In this document: positions 45,705 to 57,240 of the stretch, in pieces
How positions within the stretch are numbered: position 1 is the first letter of the stretch
Layout: each line of letters opens with the position of its first letter
Source of the DNA: Euborellia annulipes
Taxonomy: Eukaryota > Arthropoda > Insecta > Dermaptera > Anisolabididae
Direction of reading: 5' to 3'
DNA length: 64,000 bases
NCBI GenBank assembly: GCA_023213315.1
Contig: JAKCPI010005185.1
Span: 62,001 to 126,000, forward strand
Program-made: the position numbers and the translations under genes
Notes under the pieces: generated by a model
What the model saw: only the letters and a program-made list of their open reading frames with translations
Told to the model about the DNA's origin: nothing
Databases searched by the model: none

Positions 45705-46663
45705 CATAAAAAATCTGGTGTGCTTAACGCACAGCACACAACTTTCTCTTAGGGAGCGTACAAGTATTACGTAACCCAATTTTTGAAGATTTTTGCCCCC
45801 CTTCTCCCATGTAACGCGCCATAACATTTTTCTGGACCCTCCCCCCTAGACGTTACGTAACGCTCAAGTGGCCTTTTTATCTAAAAGTCACAATTATGTT
45901 GCGCAAAGTACCGGAAAGTAGCTAAAATACCAGTTACGTAACGTGTTGTTCAACCCCCCCCTCCTCCCCCCTTGTAACGCATAGTAACGATGTACGAGAT
46001 CCCCCTCCTCCCAAATTGCGTTACTTAATACTTGTACGCTCCCTTACCTTCGGTAATCGAAAGTTGCATACTACCATTAAAGTACTAGTACTTTTTGGCT
46101 GATTTTGTTCAAAAGTTTTAACTTCCTATTAAACTAACTTAAATATAAAATTTTAATCTCATAGCTCATTTCCTGCTGCAACAAAAAATTTTTTTGTGTC
46201 GAGATATATTTCGTTGCCCATAGCATTTTAGTTACAAACTTGACCACTTGCGTTTCATAGAAAAATTTGACTGACATACTTTTTGAAGAGCAATTCAAAA
46301 ATAGTTGATTTATGAATTTTAATAAAAATCGTTAGAGCCAATTTTGAGAAATTCAAAAAAAAAAAAAAAACTGAAAAAAGTATATAATTAAAGTACTAGT
46401 ATTATACTTTTTGGCTGATTTTGTTCAAGAGTTTATTTTAACTTCCGGTTAAACTAACTTAAATATAAAATTTTAATCTCATAGCTCATTTCTTTAAATC
46501 ATCACACACACATAGACACACACACACACACGCACACACAGACAGACCGATTTGTAGGACCCACTTTTTTGGACTCATTTCTATCAAAATCTCGACATCG
46601 AATTTTTGACATGATCTCAATACTTGATTACTATATATTAACATACATAGATTAGAGAAAGTA
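45705..46663 (+). repeat. family H repeat, rearranged copy split by a MITE
   Basis: The left P arm (AATCTGGTGTGCTTAACGCA at 45710) is cut by a Harbinger-like MITE at the hairpin tip. The right arm resumes at 46044 (TTACCTTCGGTAATCGAAAG), then jumps to a core at 46079-46094. P-side words (TTGTGTCGAGATATATTTCG) recur at 46194, followed by a second core at about 46391, a CA microsatellite (46503-46540) and the R end to 46663. So parts of two copies are fused. Confidence 0.65.
45752..46043. mobile_element. PIF/Harbinger-like MITE, 292 bp
   Basis: TIRs GGGAGCGTACAAGTATTACG (left) and its complement at the right, with GTAACNCAATTT continuing the match to about 31 bp. It is flanked by TTA on both sides (45749-45751, 46044-46046); a 3-bp TWA duplication is the Harbinger rule. 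The inside is C-rich, with further TTACGTAACG words, and non-coding. Confidence 0.8.
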
Positions 46664-48004
46664 AAAAAAGGAGAGAAAATATATTTTATTTATTTCAAAT
46701 TAATATCTGATAATTTAATTGGAGAAATTGACTTTAAAATTTTGCTTTTGTTTGATCTTCATTATTTATCTGAATCTAAATTTTTTAATTGCATTTCTCT
46801 TGAAATTTTTATAACCCTTTTGAATAAACTTAATTTCCATGTTTTTGAACTCTATTGAGAAGTCTGTTTTCTACAAAATCAACATGATCAAAGACCGGGG
46901 GCGTATCTTGTCTAGAGCTAAGCCGAAAGAGAGGTGGTCTTAAAAAAAACTCTTTAAAGGTCGAATCTTGTCATGTCTTCCGGATTGATTACGAACAAAA
47001 GAAAAGTTGAAAATTCAAAAAAATCCCCCTCCCCCCGGCACCCAAAAAATTTCATCCGCCAAGTAAAAGTTGAAATGTTTATTCTTTTTTTTTACAAAAT
47101 TAACCGAAAGTGTAGAGATGTTTACCTGTTCGTTTTTCTTCTTTTTTTTTCTTTCAAAGAAATAGAAGACATCATAAAAAAATAATCTTAGTAACTTTAC
47201 TATAACCATAATAATAATCATTCTTTTAACTTCTTAAATTAAAAAAATCTCGAAAAAATTTATTTATATAATAAATTTCTTTATGGAAAGTATTTTTACT
47301 TTTTTTTTTTCTAAATATAACTCATAAACGACTATAGATATTAAAAAAGTTACGAGAAAATTTGATTATAAAACTTTTTCTTTTATATTTTTTACGATTG
47401 TCTCCAAGATGTTATTATGGACACCTTCTAAAATTTGAAAATCATATTTAAAATTTATTTTTAGAATTAAAAGTTTTTTTATTTCTTTCTATTCTAACTA
47501 TATTTTATAATTAAAAAGAAAATAATTTATTTCGTTATTATCTCCTGTTTAAAATTCTATACAAATGAGTATTTGCAGCCCCTTCAAAAACGATTCCTAA
47601 AATAACATATATTGTATTTAGAAATCATTCAAAGACAACAACGTCTGCTAATTTTCGTTTGTCAATATTGTTTTAGGAGTGTTTAATTAATTAATTCACT
47701 TTAAAAATCCATCAAATTTTGTTCTTATTCGTCGAAAACTGCTCGCTTAAATTAATTTGTCACGTTCTATAGAATTTTACTTGTAGAATTTTATCTAACT
47801 TTTTTATAAAAACAAGTAGGAGTTTTAAAAAAGATCTTTACTCTAAGATACTCATTAAACGTTTTTGTCTATTAAATAAATTCCTAAAAGGTTTATTTAT
47901 TTAATGCTGATATATATAAATTGAATGAAATTGTTATTGCTTTGTCATTTGGCGAATGCACATAAATAAATAATTAAACGCTTGCCACTGAACAGGCAAT
48001 AAAA
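46664..48004. other. unannotated AT-rich stretch
   Basis: A C-rich patch at 47025-47042; overlapping chance frames on both strands at 46973-47221. No element recognised. Confidence 0.3.
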
Positions 48005-48005
48005 A

Positions 48006-48140
48006 GTTAATCCGTTTGCTGGTCTAAGCGTAAAGGCACTCGGGCGTAAATCCAGAGATCCAGAGTTTCGATCGTGGTTTGATCTAATAATATAAGTTCA
48101 TAAAAATTTACAGTGAGGTCCGAACAATAACTAAAATAAG
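48006..48140 (+). mobile_element. possible tRNA-derived SINE, decayed
   Basis: GCTGGTCTAAGCGTAAAGGC and CAGAGTTTCGATCGTGG sit at A-box and B-box spacing, and TTACAGTGAGGTCCGAACAA resembles a SINE 3' part. No clear target duplication. Confidence 0.4.
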
Positions 48141-48609
48141 AAATTACTTTTCCTCGATTAACTTATGAGAATGAATGGGCTAAGAATAATAATAATGAAC
48201 TGCTATCTTTTAATTTATAAGTTCAGGACTGACTGAGCTTGAGCTCGATGTTTTTTAAAATTGAAAAAACTAAAAAGTACATCAGTAAAATATTAATACC
48301 CGAATTTTCCCAAAGGCTAGACCTAGGCCAATTTATTACTCTCTTACTTATGAAATATAAGAGAGAAATATTGTTTTGTATACCAGAAATAGTTTAATTT
48401 TAAAATTTGAAAAAAATGTGTTAGAGCCATTTTAGAGAATTGACGTGCATAAACGTATCTATATAAATTAAAAAATATTTTTACTTAAAATTTAGTAAAA
48501 ATATTTCTTAATATAACTATAATTAGTTTTATTAAGTTTATTTAGACATAAATTGCTGGGAAAGAATAAAGTATTTAGAGCGACGACATACTTATATATA
48601 CCAAATAAC

Positions 48610-48870
48610 AGAGATGGAAGATTACGTCACTCAAGTCAAGTTATGGTGTGTGACCCCCATCAATCCGGACTCGGTTAGATTCCCAGTCAGGTTCCGGTAT
48701 GATCGCTCGTTTTTTAGTGGTACAAGTGGCAAAACTCGCCCTCGGCGGGCTTTGTCACTTGCCAGAGGGCTGCGCCCCCTGGCCAGAGTCAGAGAGGGAA
48801 ATTTAAAATTTCGAAACAGTGAGCAAGTATACATTTTATGTCTTTGTTCGCCGAAGAAGAGCAAGGAGGT
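48610..48870. other. GC-rich island of unknown nature
   Basis: Much higher G+C than its surroundings. It contains hairpins CGCCCTCGGCGGGC and AGTGGCAAAA/TTTGTCACTT, and GAGGGCTGCGCCCCCTGG. Long frames occur on both strands here (97 and 77 codons), which is expected for a GC-rich insertion and does not indicate a gene. Probably a transposon or SINE fragment. Confidence 0.35.
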
Positions 48871-48909
48871 CCAGGGGGCGCAGTTTATGAATAAGCTTAT
48901 TCTTTGAAA

Positions 48910-49971
48910 ATTTTTGACATTGTATATATTTAAAATTAAGATCCGTTTTCGAGATCTGATGTGTTTACAAACAAATATATTTATAAACGTACATTGCTCG
49001 TTTAATAATATATTAATTAATACATAGTTATAAGATTATATTTCTTTTAAATTATTTTTATTTTTAAAAATTCATTTGTTTAGTGACAAATAAAAAAAAA
49101 AAAATAATATTTTATATTATATTCGATATATCCTATCGCACGCTAATCACGTTCATCTTTTGGACTGACAGGTTGTCAAAATTTATTTATCCGTAATATA
49201 TGATTTGGATAGCGGTAATTTTTTCAAATCGAGGCTCTTTCAATTCACTTGCCTCTTCTGATATTTATAACTAGATATTGACATTGGGGTATTTGCCCAA
49301 GGCGCTAGCATATAAATGGGGCCATTAAGACTATTTATTTATGATATTGAATATATACCAGGTACTCAATCAACAAATAAATTTTATATTTTTTATATTG
49401 GCATAACATTTTTTTTTTTACAAATTTTTTTAAGTAAAATCTTCTTTTTTATAAATTATGATAAATTATTTTAAACAGTTTTTTTTTATCGGTCCCACGG
49501 GTTTAGAAAGAAAGCCGAGGGGAGATCGCTTCCGATTTTATAATAATGAAAATCATTCGATTAATAAGTTCAACATTCAATTTATTATTTGAAGGTAGTT
49601 TATTTAGTTTGTGGTCCATTTATCTATTTATTTATTTGTTATTTATTGTCCGTTGTTCTCGGTTTTAATTATTATAACGAATACATTTCGCTGTATAAAG
49701 CTTGTTGGTTTTGTAAAACTTTTTTATGTTTGTTTTCCTATTAATTAATTCTGGTCATTACTCGGTCCCATAGCAGGAGAATTTTCATTTCTCTGTTTGT
49801 TACGTTGTTTTATGTGATTGGAACGTTTATATAGGCTACACTTATGATTGATTGATTTCTTTGTTTGTCACCTTAGAAATAGTTTGTCGATTTAGATGTA
49901 ATTTTCGAGTCTTACAAAAACAAGCGTAACATAAATACTAGTGACGCTATCAAAATTTGACAGGAATGTCA
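48910..49971. other. unannotated AT-rich stretch
   Basis: A TTTA tract at 49623-49645 and a GGGGCCATTAAGACTATTTA word at 49318 suggest a retroelement tail, but nothing decisive. Confidence 0.3.
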
Positions 49972-49979
49972 GTTAGGGT

Positions 49980-50240
49980 CAAGGGCGGATACAAGGGGGG
50001 GGGGGGTAAAGGGGTAATTACCCCCCCCCGAGATTCGAAAAAATACCTTTTTTTCGCGAAAAAATTTATTTTTAATGTAAAATTTTTAAAATTAATACTT
50101 AAAAATTTGATGTGTATTTATATTCTGGCAAACAAATACAGAATGCGCTTTTAAATTACCGAAATTAAAAAAAAATAGTGTGCTGTGCGACGAGTCACAC
50201 CAGATTACCCCCCCGAGAAACACCTCTGGATCCGCCCTTG
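49980..50240. mobile_element. hAT-like MITE with 8-bp TSD that contains part of a P hairpin
   Basis: Ends CAAGGGCGGATACAAGG and CTCTGGATCCGCCCTTG, with a perfect 8-bp duplication GTTAGGGT (49972-49979, 50241-50248). Poly-G and poly-C tracts sit just inside the ends. At 50178-50206, GTGTGCTGTGCGACGAGTCA then CACCAGATT is one arm of the family H hairpin, acquired internally. Confidence 0.8.
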
Positions 50241-50305
50241 GTTAGGGTTCTACCAACCTAAGAAAAAAAATTAAACCGATTTGGTTTCACCCGCGCGATT
50301 TAAAT

Positions 50306-50343
50306 TAAAAAGTCTTAATACTTTTTGATCACAGTAGTATTTC
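50306..50343 (-). mobile_element. isolated mariner terminal repeat
   Basis: On the minus strand, TACTACTGTGATCAAAAAGT then ATTAAGAC equals the terminal repeat of the element at 52549-53011. The partner end is not visible. Confidence 0.55.
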
Positions 50344-50568
50344 AACTTTATGACAGTAAATGCAAACTCAAAACCATGGGCAATCAAACTTTTCATAACC
50401 TCCTTCCGCTTTTGTATCTCTATTGTTAGTAAAAATTTTGGTTATTTAGAAAGTAGAGTTACAACAAATTAAAGCAATTCAATATGACATTATAATGAAC
50501 TCCCTCAACTCGCGTTAAACAATAAATAATTGAAAACTTATTAAAAAAAAAATAATAATAATAATAGT

Positions 50569-51215
50569 AATCTGGTGTGACTTAACAAACAGCATACAAC
50601 TTTCTCTTAGCTTCAGTATGTTGTGTACTGTGCTGTCACGCCAGATTTTTTTGTGTCGAGATATATTTATTTTTCCATACCACCTTAGTTTCAAATTTGA
50701 TCACTTGCGTTTCATAAGTAAAAAATCTGGTGTGACTGGTCGCACAGCACACAACTTTCTCTTACCTTCGAAAATCGAAAGTTGTGTTCTGTGATTGTCA
50801 AACCAGATTTTTTGTGTCAAGATATATTTAGTTTCCACCGATATACATGTATTAGAATTCAAGATGTAAAATTTATAAATATTGGAAAATATTTATATTT
50901 TGTTACCATGACAACCATTTCTCCTATCTTTCCTATGAAGTACAAGAGTAAAATCAATTTTAAAGGCAAAATGAGAATATAATTTTAAAGAGCATTTAAA
51001 AAAAAATTGATTTTTGAATTATAATCAAAATCGTTAGAGCGAATTTTTTTGAGAAAACCGAAAAAAAGTGCATCAGTAATGTACTAGTACTTTTTGGCCG
51101 ATTTTGTTTATAAGCTTATTTTCACGCTCCAGGGGGGTGTTTAACTTAAATATAAAATTTCAGCCTCATAGCTCAATTCATTCATGCTTAAAATCGACAG
51201 ACACATAGACAGGTT
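50569..51215 (+). repeat. family H repeat with two tandem P hairpins
   Basis: P hairpin 1 (50569-50651) and its normal flank to TTGCGTTTCATAAG are followed at once by P hairpin 2 (50719-50811), then the usual flank, a near-core (TAATGTACTAGTACTTTTT, about 51077) and GTTTAACTTAAATATAAAAT. One copy seems to have inserted into another about 70 bp past its hairpin. Confidence 0.7.
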
Positions 51216-52548
51216 GACTACGGCTCGTCTTCCAAACACCTAGAATTTTCAGAAATGTTTAATTACATGTATATATCATATAAAAAAATCTCATAAATAT
51301 AGATTATATAAAATTACATGTTTATTATTATTTTTTTTTATTATTTATTAAATTAAATTCATTTCCTAGTCTTTAATAATTGAAATAAATTTTTTAAATC
51401 TAGAACATTTCCGATTAAATGGTTTAAATAGAGCTCTGCAAGGGCTAACTAGTCAGGAACGAATGTCCTGGCCCCGTGATATATGTGAGCGATAAACGAG
51501 AGCAACATTTGCAGAACCCTTTTACCACGGGGCCAGTGTCTATGACGTCAGCAGCTGGGACCCCCCTAAGAAATGAAACTATTTGCCGTTATGAATTACT
51601 CGTGATATTTCTTCATAACGTTACCCCATACTCGAGCCACGTCCTTTGCGCTGTTGCCACCCAAAATATGAAATATCGTCATGGGAAAACAAAATGATTA
51701 TCACTGTAGTAAGTTTCCCGCCTCCCTTGACTGGTAGTTAGAATATAGCCTACTAGGAATGCTTTGGGAGGTTTATGATTGTCTTAAAGAAATTTGGGGG
51801 CTTTTTAAGAGGATGCCAAAACAAAAAAATTTCAAATCACAAAAAGGAAATATTTTTTTTTTAATTTCTCTCAAATTAATTATTAGTATAATAGAAAACA
51901 AATTTTTTTATTAGTTCTATTGTATAATTAAAATCAAATTAACTCATAAAAAATGCGATTGACAAATTTTAAGCTAGTGAACATATTTTGATAAGAATTC
52001 ATATTATTGACATCATTGAAAAAAAATAAATAAATATGAAAGCTCAATAAAAAAATTGATATAAAGGCTAATAGCATATATATATATTTACTGTATATCA
52101 CTAGATATATCATGAAATCGATTCCGGCTAAAATATCATTAATATTTAAAATGGATTCATTAAAAAGTTAAAGATTGATGAGAACCGGGGTAAATTATTT
52201 TCCCAAAAATGAAGTAATATAAAAACTAATGTATTTTCCGTCAGAGTAGAGCAATGAAAAATAAATTTATCGGAAATTTCGTTATATAAACATATCGTTA
52301 ATTTTGTTAGGATATAGACTCCATATAGAAATAAAAAAATTCGTATAAAAAGATATATATACCTTTATATATAAACATGCTTAGAAATGAAATTATTTAT
52401 TTGGATAAATAGGCTACTCATTTATTCTAATATTATTTTATCTATATAATATAGAGTATATCGTAATCACTAAGTGCTTTCGTCTTGCTTACCAAATAGT
52501 GTATGCAGGGTGCCAAGACCTAAGCTCTAAAGTGGATCAGACCAAACA
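51216..52548. other. mostly unannotated; GC-richer patch 51420-51700
   Basis: 51470-51540 has TGGCCCCGTG and CACGGGGCCA as a 10-bp perfect inverted pair, possible MITE ends. The 73-codon frame across it has no recognisable domain. The rest is AT-rich with TA runs. Confidence 0.3.
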
Positions 52549-53011
52549 TACCGCTGTGATCAAAAAGTAGTAAGATTTTTCAAATAAAACAAAAAAGGTA
52601 TATCACTCTTCAAAATTTTCATCTTCAAATTACTCTCCTCCGGTATCAATACACTTATACCAACTTTGTTATTCCAATCTTTGATACATTTGATATACTC
52701 GATTTACGGGATGCCTTCTTTACCTCCTCAATCTAGTCAAAACGATGAACACGAAGTGGTTTTTTGAGTTTCGGTCAGACGGAGCTAAATCAGGTGAATA
52801 GGACTGTTGCGGAACGATATGAGTGAAGTAGATGAAAATTTCTAGAACAACCATACGATGGCATTGATGACAAAACCAAGAGTTGACGCAAACGACGCAT
52901 AACGCCCAAATAATATTCCTTATTGACAGTTTGACCAGACGGAAGGAAAATACGGCGATAGTCGAAAAAAACTGTAAATTGAAGTCTAACTAATTTTTGA
53001 TCACAGTAGTA
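52549..53011 (-). mobile_element. mariner element, internally deleted
   Basis: Terminal repeats TACCGCTGTGATCAAAAAGT and (minus) TACTACTGTGATCAAAAATT with TA at both outer edges. At about 460 bp it is roughly a third of a full mariner. It carries degraded transposase sequence on the minus strand and a family member's lone end lies at 50306. Confidence 0.8.
52730..52960 (-). pseudogene. mariner transposase remnant
   Basis: Minus strand, starting near 52950: FLPSGQTVNKEYYLGVMRRL, then in a shifted frame QQSYSPDLAPSD (about 52815-52780). These match the two conserved blocks around the second half of the mariner catalytic domain; the final Asp of the DD34D triad is in the SPDLAPSD block. The first catalytic Asp region and the N-terminal HTH are deleted, and frameshifts separate the blocks, so no functional transposase is encoded. 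Confidence 0.8.
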
Positions 53012-53289
53012 CGTACTTTAGCACACGTGATCTCCGAAGAAATTAATCGAAAAATCAATTAAAAAATTTAGGTTGCTTACTATGAACACATTTGTGCAAC
53101 CCTCGTAATAACATAAATAACCCCCTTACCCTCTATCCCACTAATCTAAATGAGAATAATAAATTAATTATCCTAATAACTGCAATCCAAAATATTTTTT
53201 TTCTATAAACTTCACTTCTTGTTTATCATTTTGATACGTCTGGCTAAATGGGATATGACGGAGACCAATAAGAATAAGAAGAATTCTCG

Positions 53290-53350
53290 TGTTAATAAGC
53301 TTTTAAACAAAATCGGCCAAAAAGTACTAGTACTTTACTGATGTACTTTT
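53290..53350 (-). repeat. family H core-only fragment
   Basis: AATAAGCTTTTAAACAAAAT then CGGCCA and the exact 16-bp palindrome at 53321-53336, then ACTGATGTACTTTT. Nothing else of family H flanks it. Confidence 0.65.
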
Positions 53351-54514
53351 AAAAAATCTTTATGCTTATGAAATCTCTATTTCGTTTAAAAGACCCAAAT
53401 CGTACGTGTGATACTTCCCGGATGTACATAAGACGTAACTTTGCTATTTGGGATTTGACTAGAATTAATGTTCTTTTTTAGAATCTTAAGACAGAAGAAG
53501 AGTTTGTTTGAAATTTTTTGGTCAACCTGACGTTATTTCCTCTAGTATACAAACATTTTATAGTTTTAGAGATTAAGAAAAATTACGGTGCTCATTCTTG
53601 ATTAAGTCCTTAAACAAACTTAAAATTGAAATTAAATTGTTGTCAGGATCGTACTATTTGAAAAGGAGAGAGAGATGAGGGTGTTATGATCTCTCAAGTT
53701 CAAAATATAAAATAAACAAGATTTCTGGTAGGCTCAAAATTTTTTATTATTCTTCGACAAATAAAACATAAATAATAAAATGTTAACCGGGAAAATGAGT
53801 GCAGGCCAGCCAAAGCAAAAGAGATCTTTATTTTTTCTAACAATTTTGGTTCGTTTCTCATGTATAGAAGAGGGTCACTAGAAAAAAGATTGAAATAAAT
53901 CAGGCCAGCAAAATTTTACCATTTGAGATCTTCCTAGAGGGGAGCTTATTTTGCTGACAAGGGCGAAGGAGGGAGTTAATTGTTGCTTACATAATCATTA
54001 TTAAACGAAAAAAGTTCGTTGTTCATTTAAAAAACATGATTGCAATATTATCTCTCTATATATTTTTTATATAGGTAAAATTTTTATTTGGATTTTTCCA
54101 ACTTCTCTATGATTTGGATATTAAATATTATTTTTTTCAAAACAGCCAATCTCAAAAGTTTTTATTTATTTTTTTTTCTGTAGGGGGGCCGGGGGGGGGG
54201 GGGGGGATCAGAGTACTACATTCTATGAAAAGGAGAACTTCCATTTTTGAGTTTAACAGTTTTTATAAACAATTGAAAATCTTTATGTGGATTTTTCCAA
54301 CTTCTCTATGACTCGGATATTAAATATGCTTTTTTCAAAAGAGAGAAAGTAAAAAGGCCGCCTAAAAAAATGTGTTTAGACAAAGGAGTTTAAAACAGTC
54401 AGAAATTTGCTTACGTAATACTTGAACAGCCTCTTTGGTCTATTCCATTTAGAAAATATTTTAATATTATTTAAAAAAAAAAAAAAACTCCAAATAATTT
54501 CCAACATATTTTAT
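53351..54514. other. mostly unannotated; R-end traces and a short duplication
   Basis: Decayed family H R end at about 54032-54080. GGATTTTTCCAACTTCTCTATGA-type sequence with GATATTAAATAT occurs at 54090-54128 and again at 54291-54328, a direct repeat about 200 bp apart around a poly-G run (54184-54206); this could be a target-flank or tandem duplication. Confidence 0.4.
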
Positions 54515-54518
54515 TTAA

Positions 54519-54873
54519 GGTGCGTCTCGGGGTGTTAATTTTGGGAGATTTCAGCGGCTACAATTTTGAAGCTATCGACCTCAAATTTTTTTCCTTTTTT
54601 TGATTTTCAAAAAAATAAAATTTTTTTTTAGATAAATCGCATTAAATAAAAGACATTTTTTAAAAAATTCGCTCTATATCTTATAAATAATTAAATTAGT
54701 AATCAATGTGTTAAAAAATAATTTATTTTTTATCCTTAATTAATTAGCTGGAATCTTTAAAATGAAATGGAATAAATCCCTTGTATTCTTATGGGAAAAA
54801 CTAACGCCATCTCTTGCCGCCTCGAGTAACTCGCTAGTAAATGGTCTTCTAACGGCTTTTCGAGACGCGCACC
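54519..54873. mobile_element. TTAA-flanked MITE (GGTGCG family), copy 2
   Basis: GGTGCGTCTCGGGG and CGAGACGCGCACC between TTAA at 54515-54518 and 54874-54877. The body aligns with 37169-37560 throughout, with one internal deletion of about 35 bp. Confidence 0.8.
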
Positions 54874-55587
54874 TTAAGTCTTTATAAATAAAATATTTTT
54901 ACTGGTGGATAGGCAACTAATAAGACAAATCGAGGATAGAAGAAATGAAAGAAAGGAACCCAAACTGCCTCCCTCCACTCTTTCTTCTTGCAGTTGGAGA
55001 AAAAAAATCTTGTCAGTGAAATTAAACAAATTCGTTATCAGCCTTTAACACTCATGTCAAACTCATTTATGCCACGGGCCAGATTAGAGTTATCCAGGCT
55101 AAGACTCTCGGGGAAGGGAGCAATCCCCTCCCGGACAAAGAAAATGGAACTTTTTAATACCCAAAATTTCATTTTTAAGTATACTTAGGTATTTGTAGGT
55201 ACAAGTAAAAATATATCTTACGCAATAAAAAAAACCCTTTAAGAGAGGACCATTGCCACAAAGCTTTATATATCTAAGCTTTGATGGCTTTAAAAATAGG
55301 ATTGTAGTTTGACGACGACAATAGTAAGGAAATACTATTTGGTCGAATCGTTATAGAATTGTTGATTGAATGAAAGTTCACAAAGCAAAATAGAATTCGG
55401 TATGGAATACACGAGTCCCTATTTGGAAGAGATCAAAAGAGCCGACATATGCATGGTTTGTATAAACGAGAGCTCAGATATCGAGGCGAATCCTAACCTC
55501 AAATACCTGCAAGTTTTAATGCAAAAAAAAAAAAATCTCTAATTTGAAAATTCGCTATTGTTGCGTGTCTGATTATGTTATTATTAG
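54874..55587. other. mostly unannotated; possible hAT end
   Basis: GTCAAACTCATTTATGCCAC then GGGCCAGATTAGAG at 55055-55090 resembles hAT-type terminal sequence, with no matching end. Otherwise nothing supported. Confidence 0.3.
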
Positions 55588-55591
55588 CTAT

Positions 55592-55850
55592 ATCTTTTAC
55601 CTATATATGTAATATATAGTGAGAAAGTATTGCGATCATGTCAAAAATTCTATGTCGAGATTTTGATGAAAATATATGTTTTGAGGTCCTCTGAGTCCAA
55701 AAAAGTGGGTCCCACAAATTGATCTGAGCCAAAAAGTACTAGTAGGCTACTTTACTGAAATACTTTTTCAGTTTTTTCGATTTCCTCAAAATTGGCTCTA
55801 AGTATTTTGATTAAAATTCATAAGTCAACTATTTTTTAGAAATTCAAGGG
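55592..55850 (-). repeat. family H repeat, R-side half
   Basis: TATATATGTAATATATAGTG, AAGTATTGCGATCATG, TTTTGAGGTCCTCTGAGTCC, then a direct jump (microsatellite deleted) to GCCAAAAAGTACTAGTA, where the core palindrome is split by a 6-base insertion (GGCTAC). Confidence 0.65.
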
Positions 55851-56590
55851 GTTGTGAGCTCACGAATTTCAACTTTATATTAAGATGATTTATTTTTATT
55901 TTATTATTTTAATTTTGAAATATATCTACTTAGAGCAGTCAGCTTCACAATCTTAGTGAAGTCGTGTAAGACGCGTTTTGAAACTTTATTTCTAGTTTAC
56001 CTAAAATTTTAATTATGCTCATTTATGTATTTTTTTCACTTCTTATTTTGAGTTTGTCACTTGAAGTTTCATATGATATTCTTATTAAATAAAAAAAAAA
56101 AAAATGAAATTAAAATTTAAGAATAATACAATGATTTATTCGTTATATAAAGAAAACTCGTTAAAAAAACTTATTCTAAAAGTTCATTTAACTTTTCAAA
56201 TTGATTGAATTGATTGATTTAGTATGAGAGTATAAATCTTTCCAATATAAACTTTGCGAATTTTTCTGAATGTAATAATTTAACAATAATAAAAATAAAA
56301 AAAATAAAAAACTTTTAAAAATTATAGGTAATTTTAAAAAAAGAAATGAATTCATATATAATATATATATATGATTTTTTTTAAATTTGATTTGACTAAA
56401 GAAACTTTTTTCCAAAGACAATATTTCATTTATAAATTAAAATGAAGTGAAACTTATTGTAATATCATGCTTTTTTATGTAAACACTTGCTTTGATGTGT
56501 CTAACTTCATGGGAATCAGTGTAGATGGCGCAAAAATTTGAATCTAACTTCATAGATGGCGCTGACGACGTTCTTTATATGATACACGTA
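55851..56590. other. unannotated AT-rich stretch with short duplication
   Basis: TCTAACTTCATGGGAATC and TCTAACTTCATAGATGGCGC at 56499 and 56543 share TCTAACTTCAT and AGATGGCGC words, a degenerate tandem repeat just upstream of the Penelope-like segment. No gene. Confidence 0.35.
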
Positions 56591-56604
56591 ACGGTTTCTT
56601 AGAG

Positions 56605-56750
56605 GTTAGTTCACTTGAGTCAGTGCAAGTGCACGGTACTTCAAAACGACCGCAGAATAAGCAGTCGAAACGTTGTACAGTATTTATATTTGTAATAAAT
56701 AATTAGGCCTAATACAAATTGTGGTCTATAATTAAAAATTCCCGTAATAA
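56605..56750 (+). mobile_element. Penelope-like end segment (CGAAACGTTGTACAG family)
   Basis: AGTTCACTTGAGTCAGTGCA, then a GACCGC-AGAATAA-GCAGTC hairpin and GAAACGTTGTACAGTATTTA. A close relative lies inverted at 62930-63035. The hairpin plus GAAACGTT resembles the 3' half of a hammerhead but the CTGANGA box is absent, so it is called an element end, not a ribozyme. Confidence 0.5.
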
Positions 56751-57240
56751 TAATGAAGTGAAACTTGTTTACGCATGGTAGGAAGTTCTATTTCTGCCCG
56801 TGAAAGCATTACGAAACGCTGCATCCCCTCCAATACCTTTGAATTGGAAATTCGTTCACATGCAAATTTTGATTGGCATGTTCAGTGACATCACCGGAGA
56901 CATTAAAAACAGTGCTGTCGACTTAATAGATCCTAATTTTTTTTTCCTTGAATTTAAATAAAAGTTTCACTTTTCTAATGTATAGCAAGAATAATTTGCT
57001 TTTTTATAAAAAGGATAGAATTTAATTTTTTTTTTTTTTTTTTACAAAAAGATTTTATAATCTGATTGGGGGTTTAAAAGAAAATTTAAATTTCATTGAA
57101 AATGTTTATTAAATATCTTGAAAAATTTTTTTTTTCTTTTTAAAGATCTTATTTTAATTTCTATAAAAATCCATTTAGGCGGTTTTCTAATTAAGATCTC
57201 GATATTAGTTTAGGTTAGATAAACATGACAAGTTAACAAT
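56751..57240. other. unannotated stretch
   Basis: AT-rich apart from 56810-56890. No feature recognised. Confidence 0.3.

Noticed and set aside
48614..48907. 97-codon plus frame and 77-codon minus frame
   Set aside because: Both strands are open because the segment is GC-rich; Arg-rich repetitive content and hairpins indicate inserted repeat DNA.
56644..56675. Hammerhead ribozyme call for the CGAAACGTT hairpin
   Set aside because: The CTGANGA box is missing in both this copy and the one at 62950, so only the element-end call was kept.
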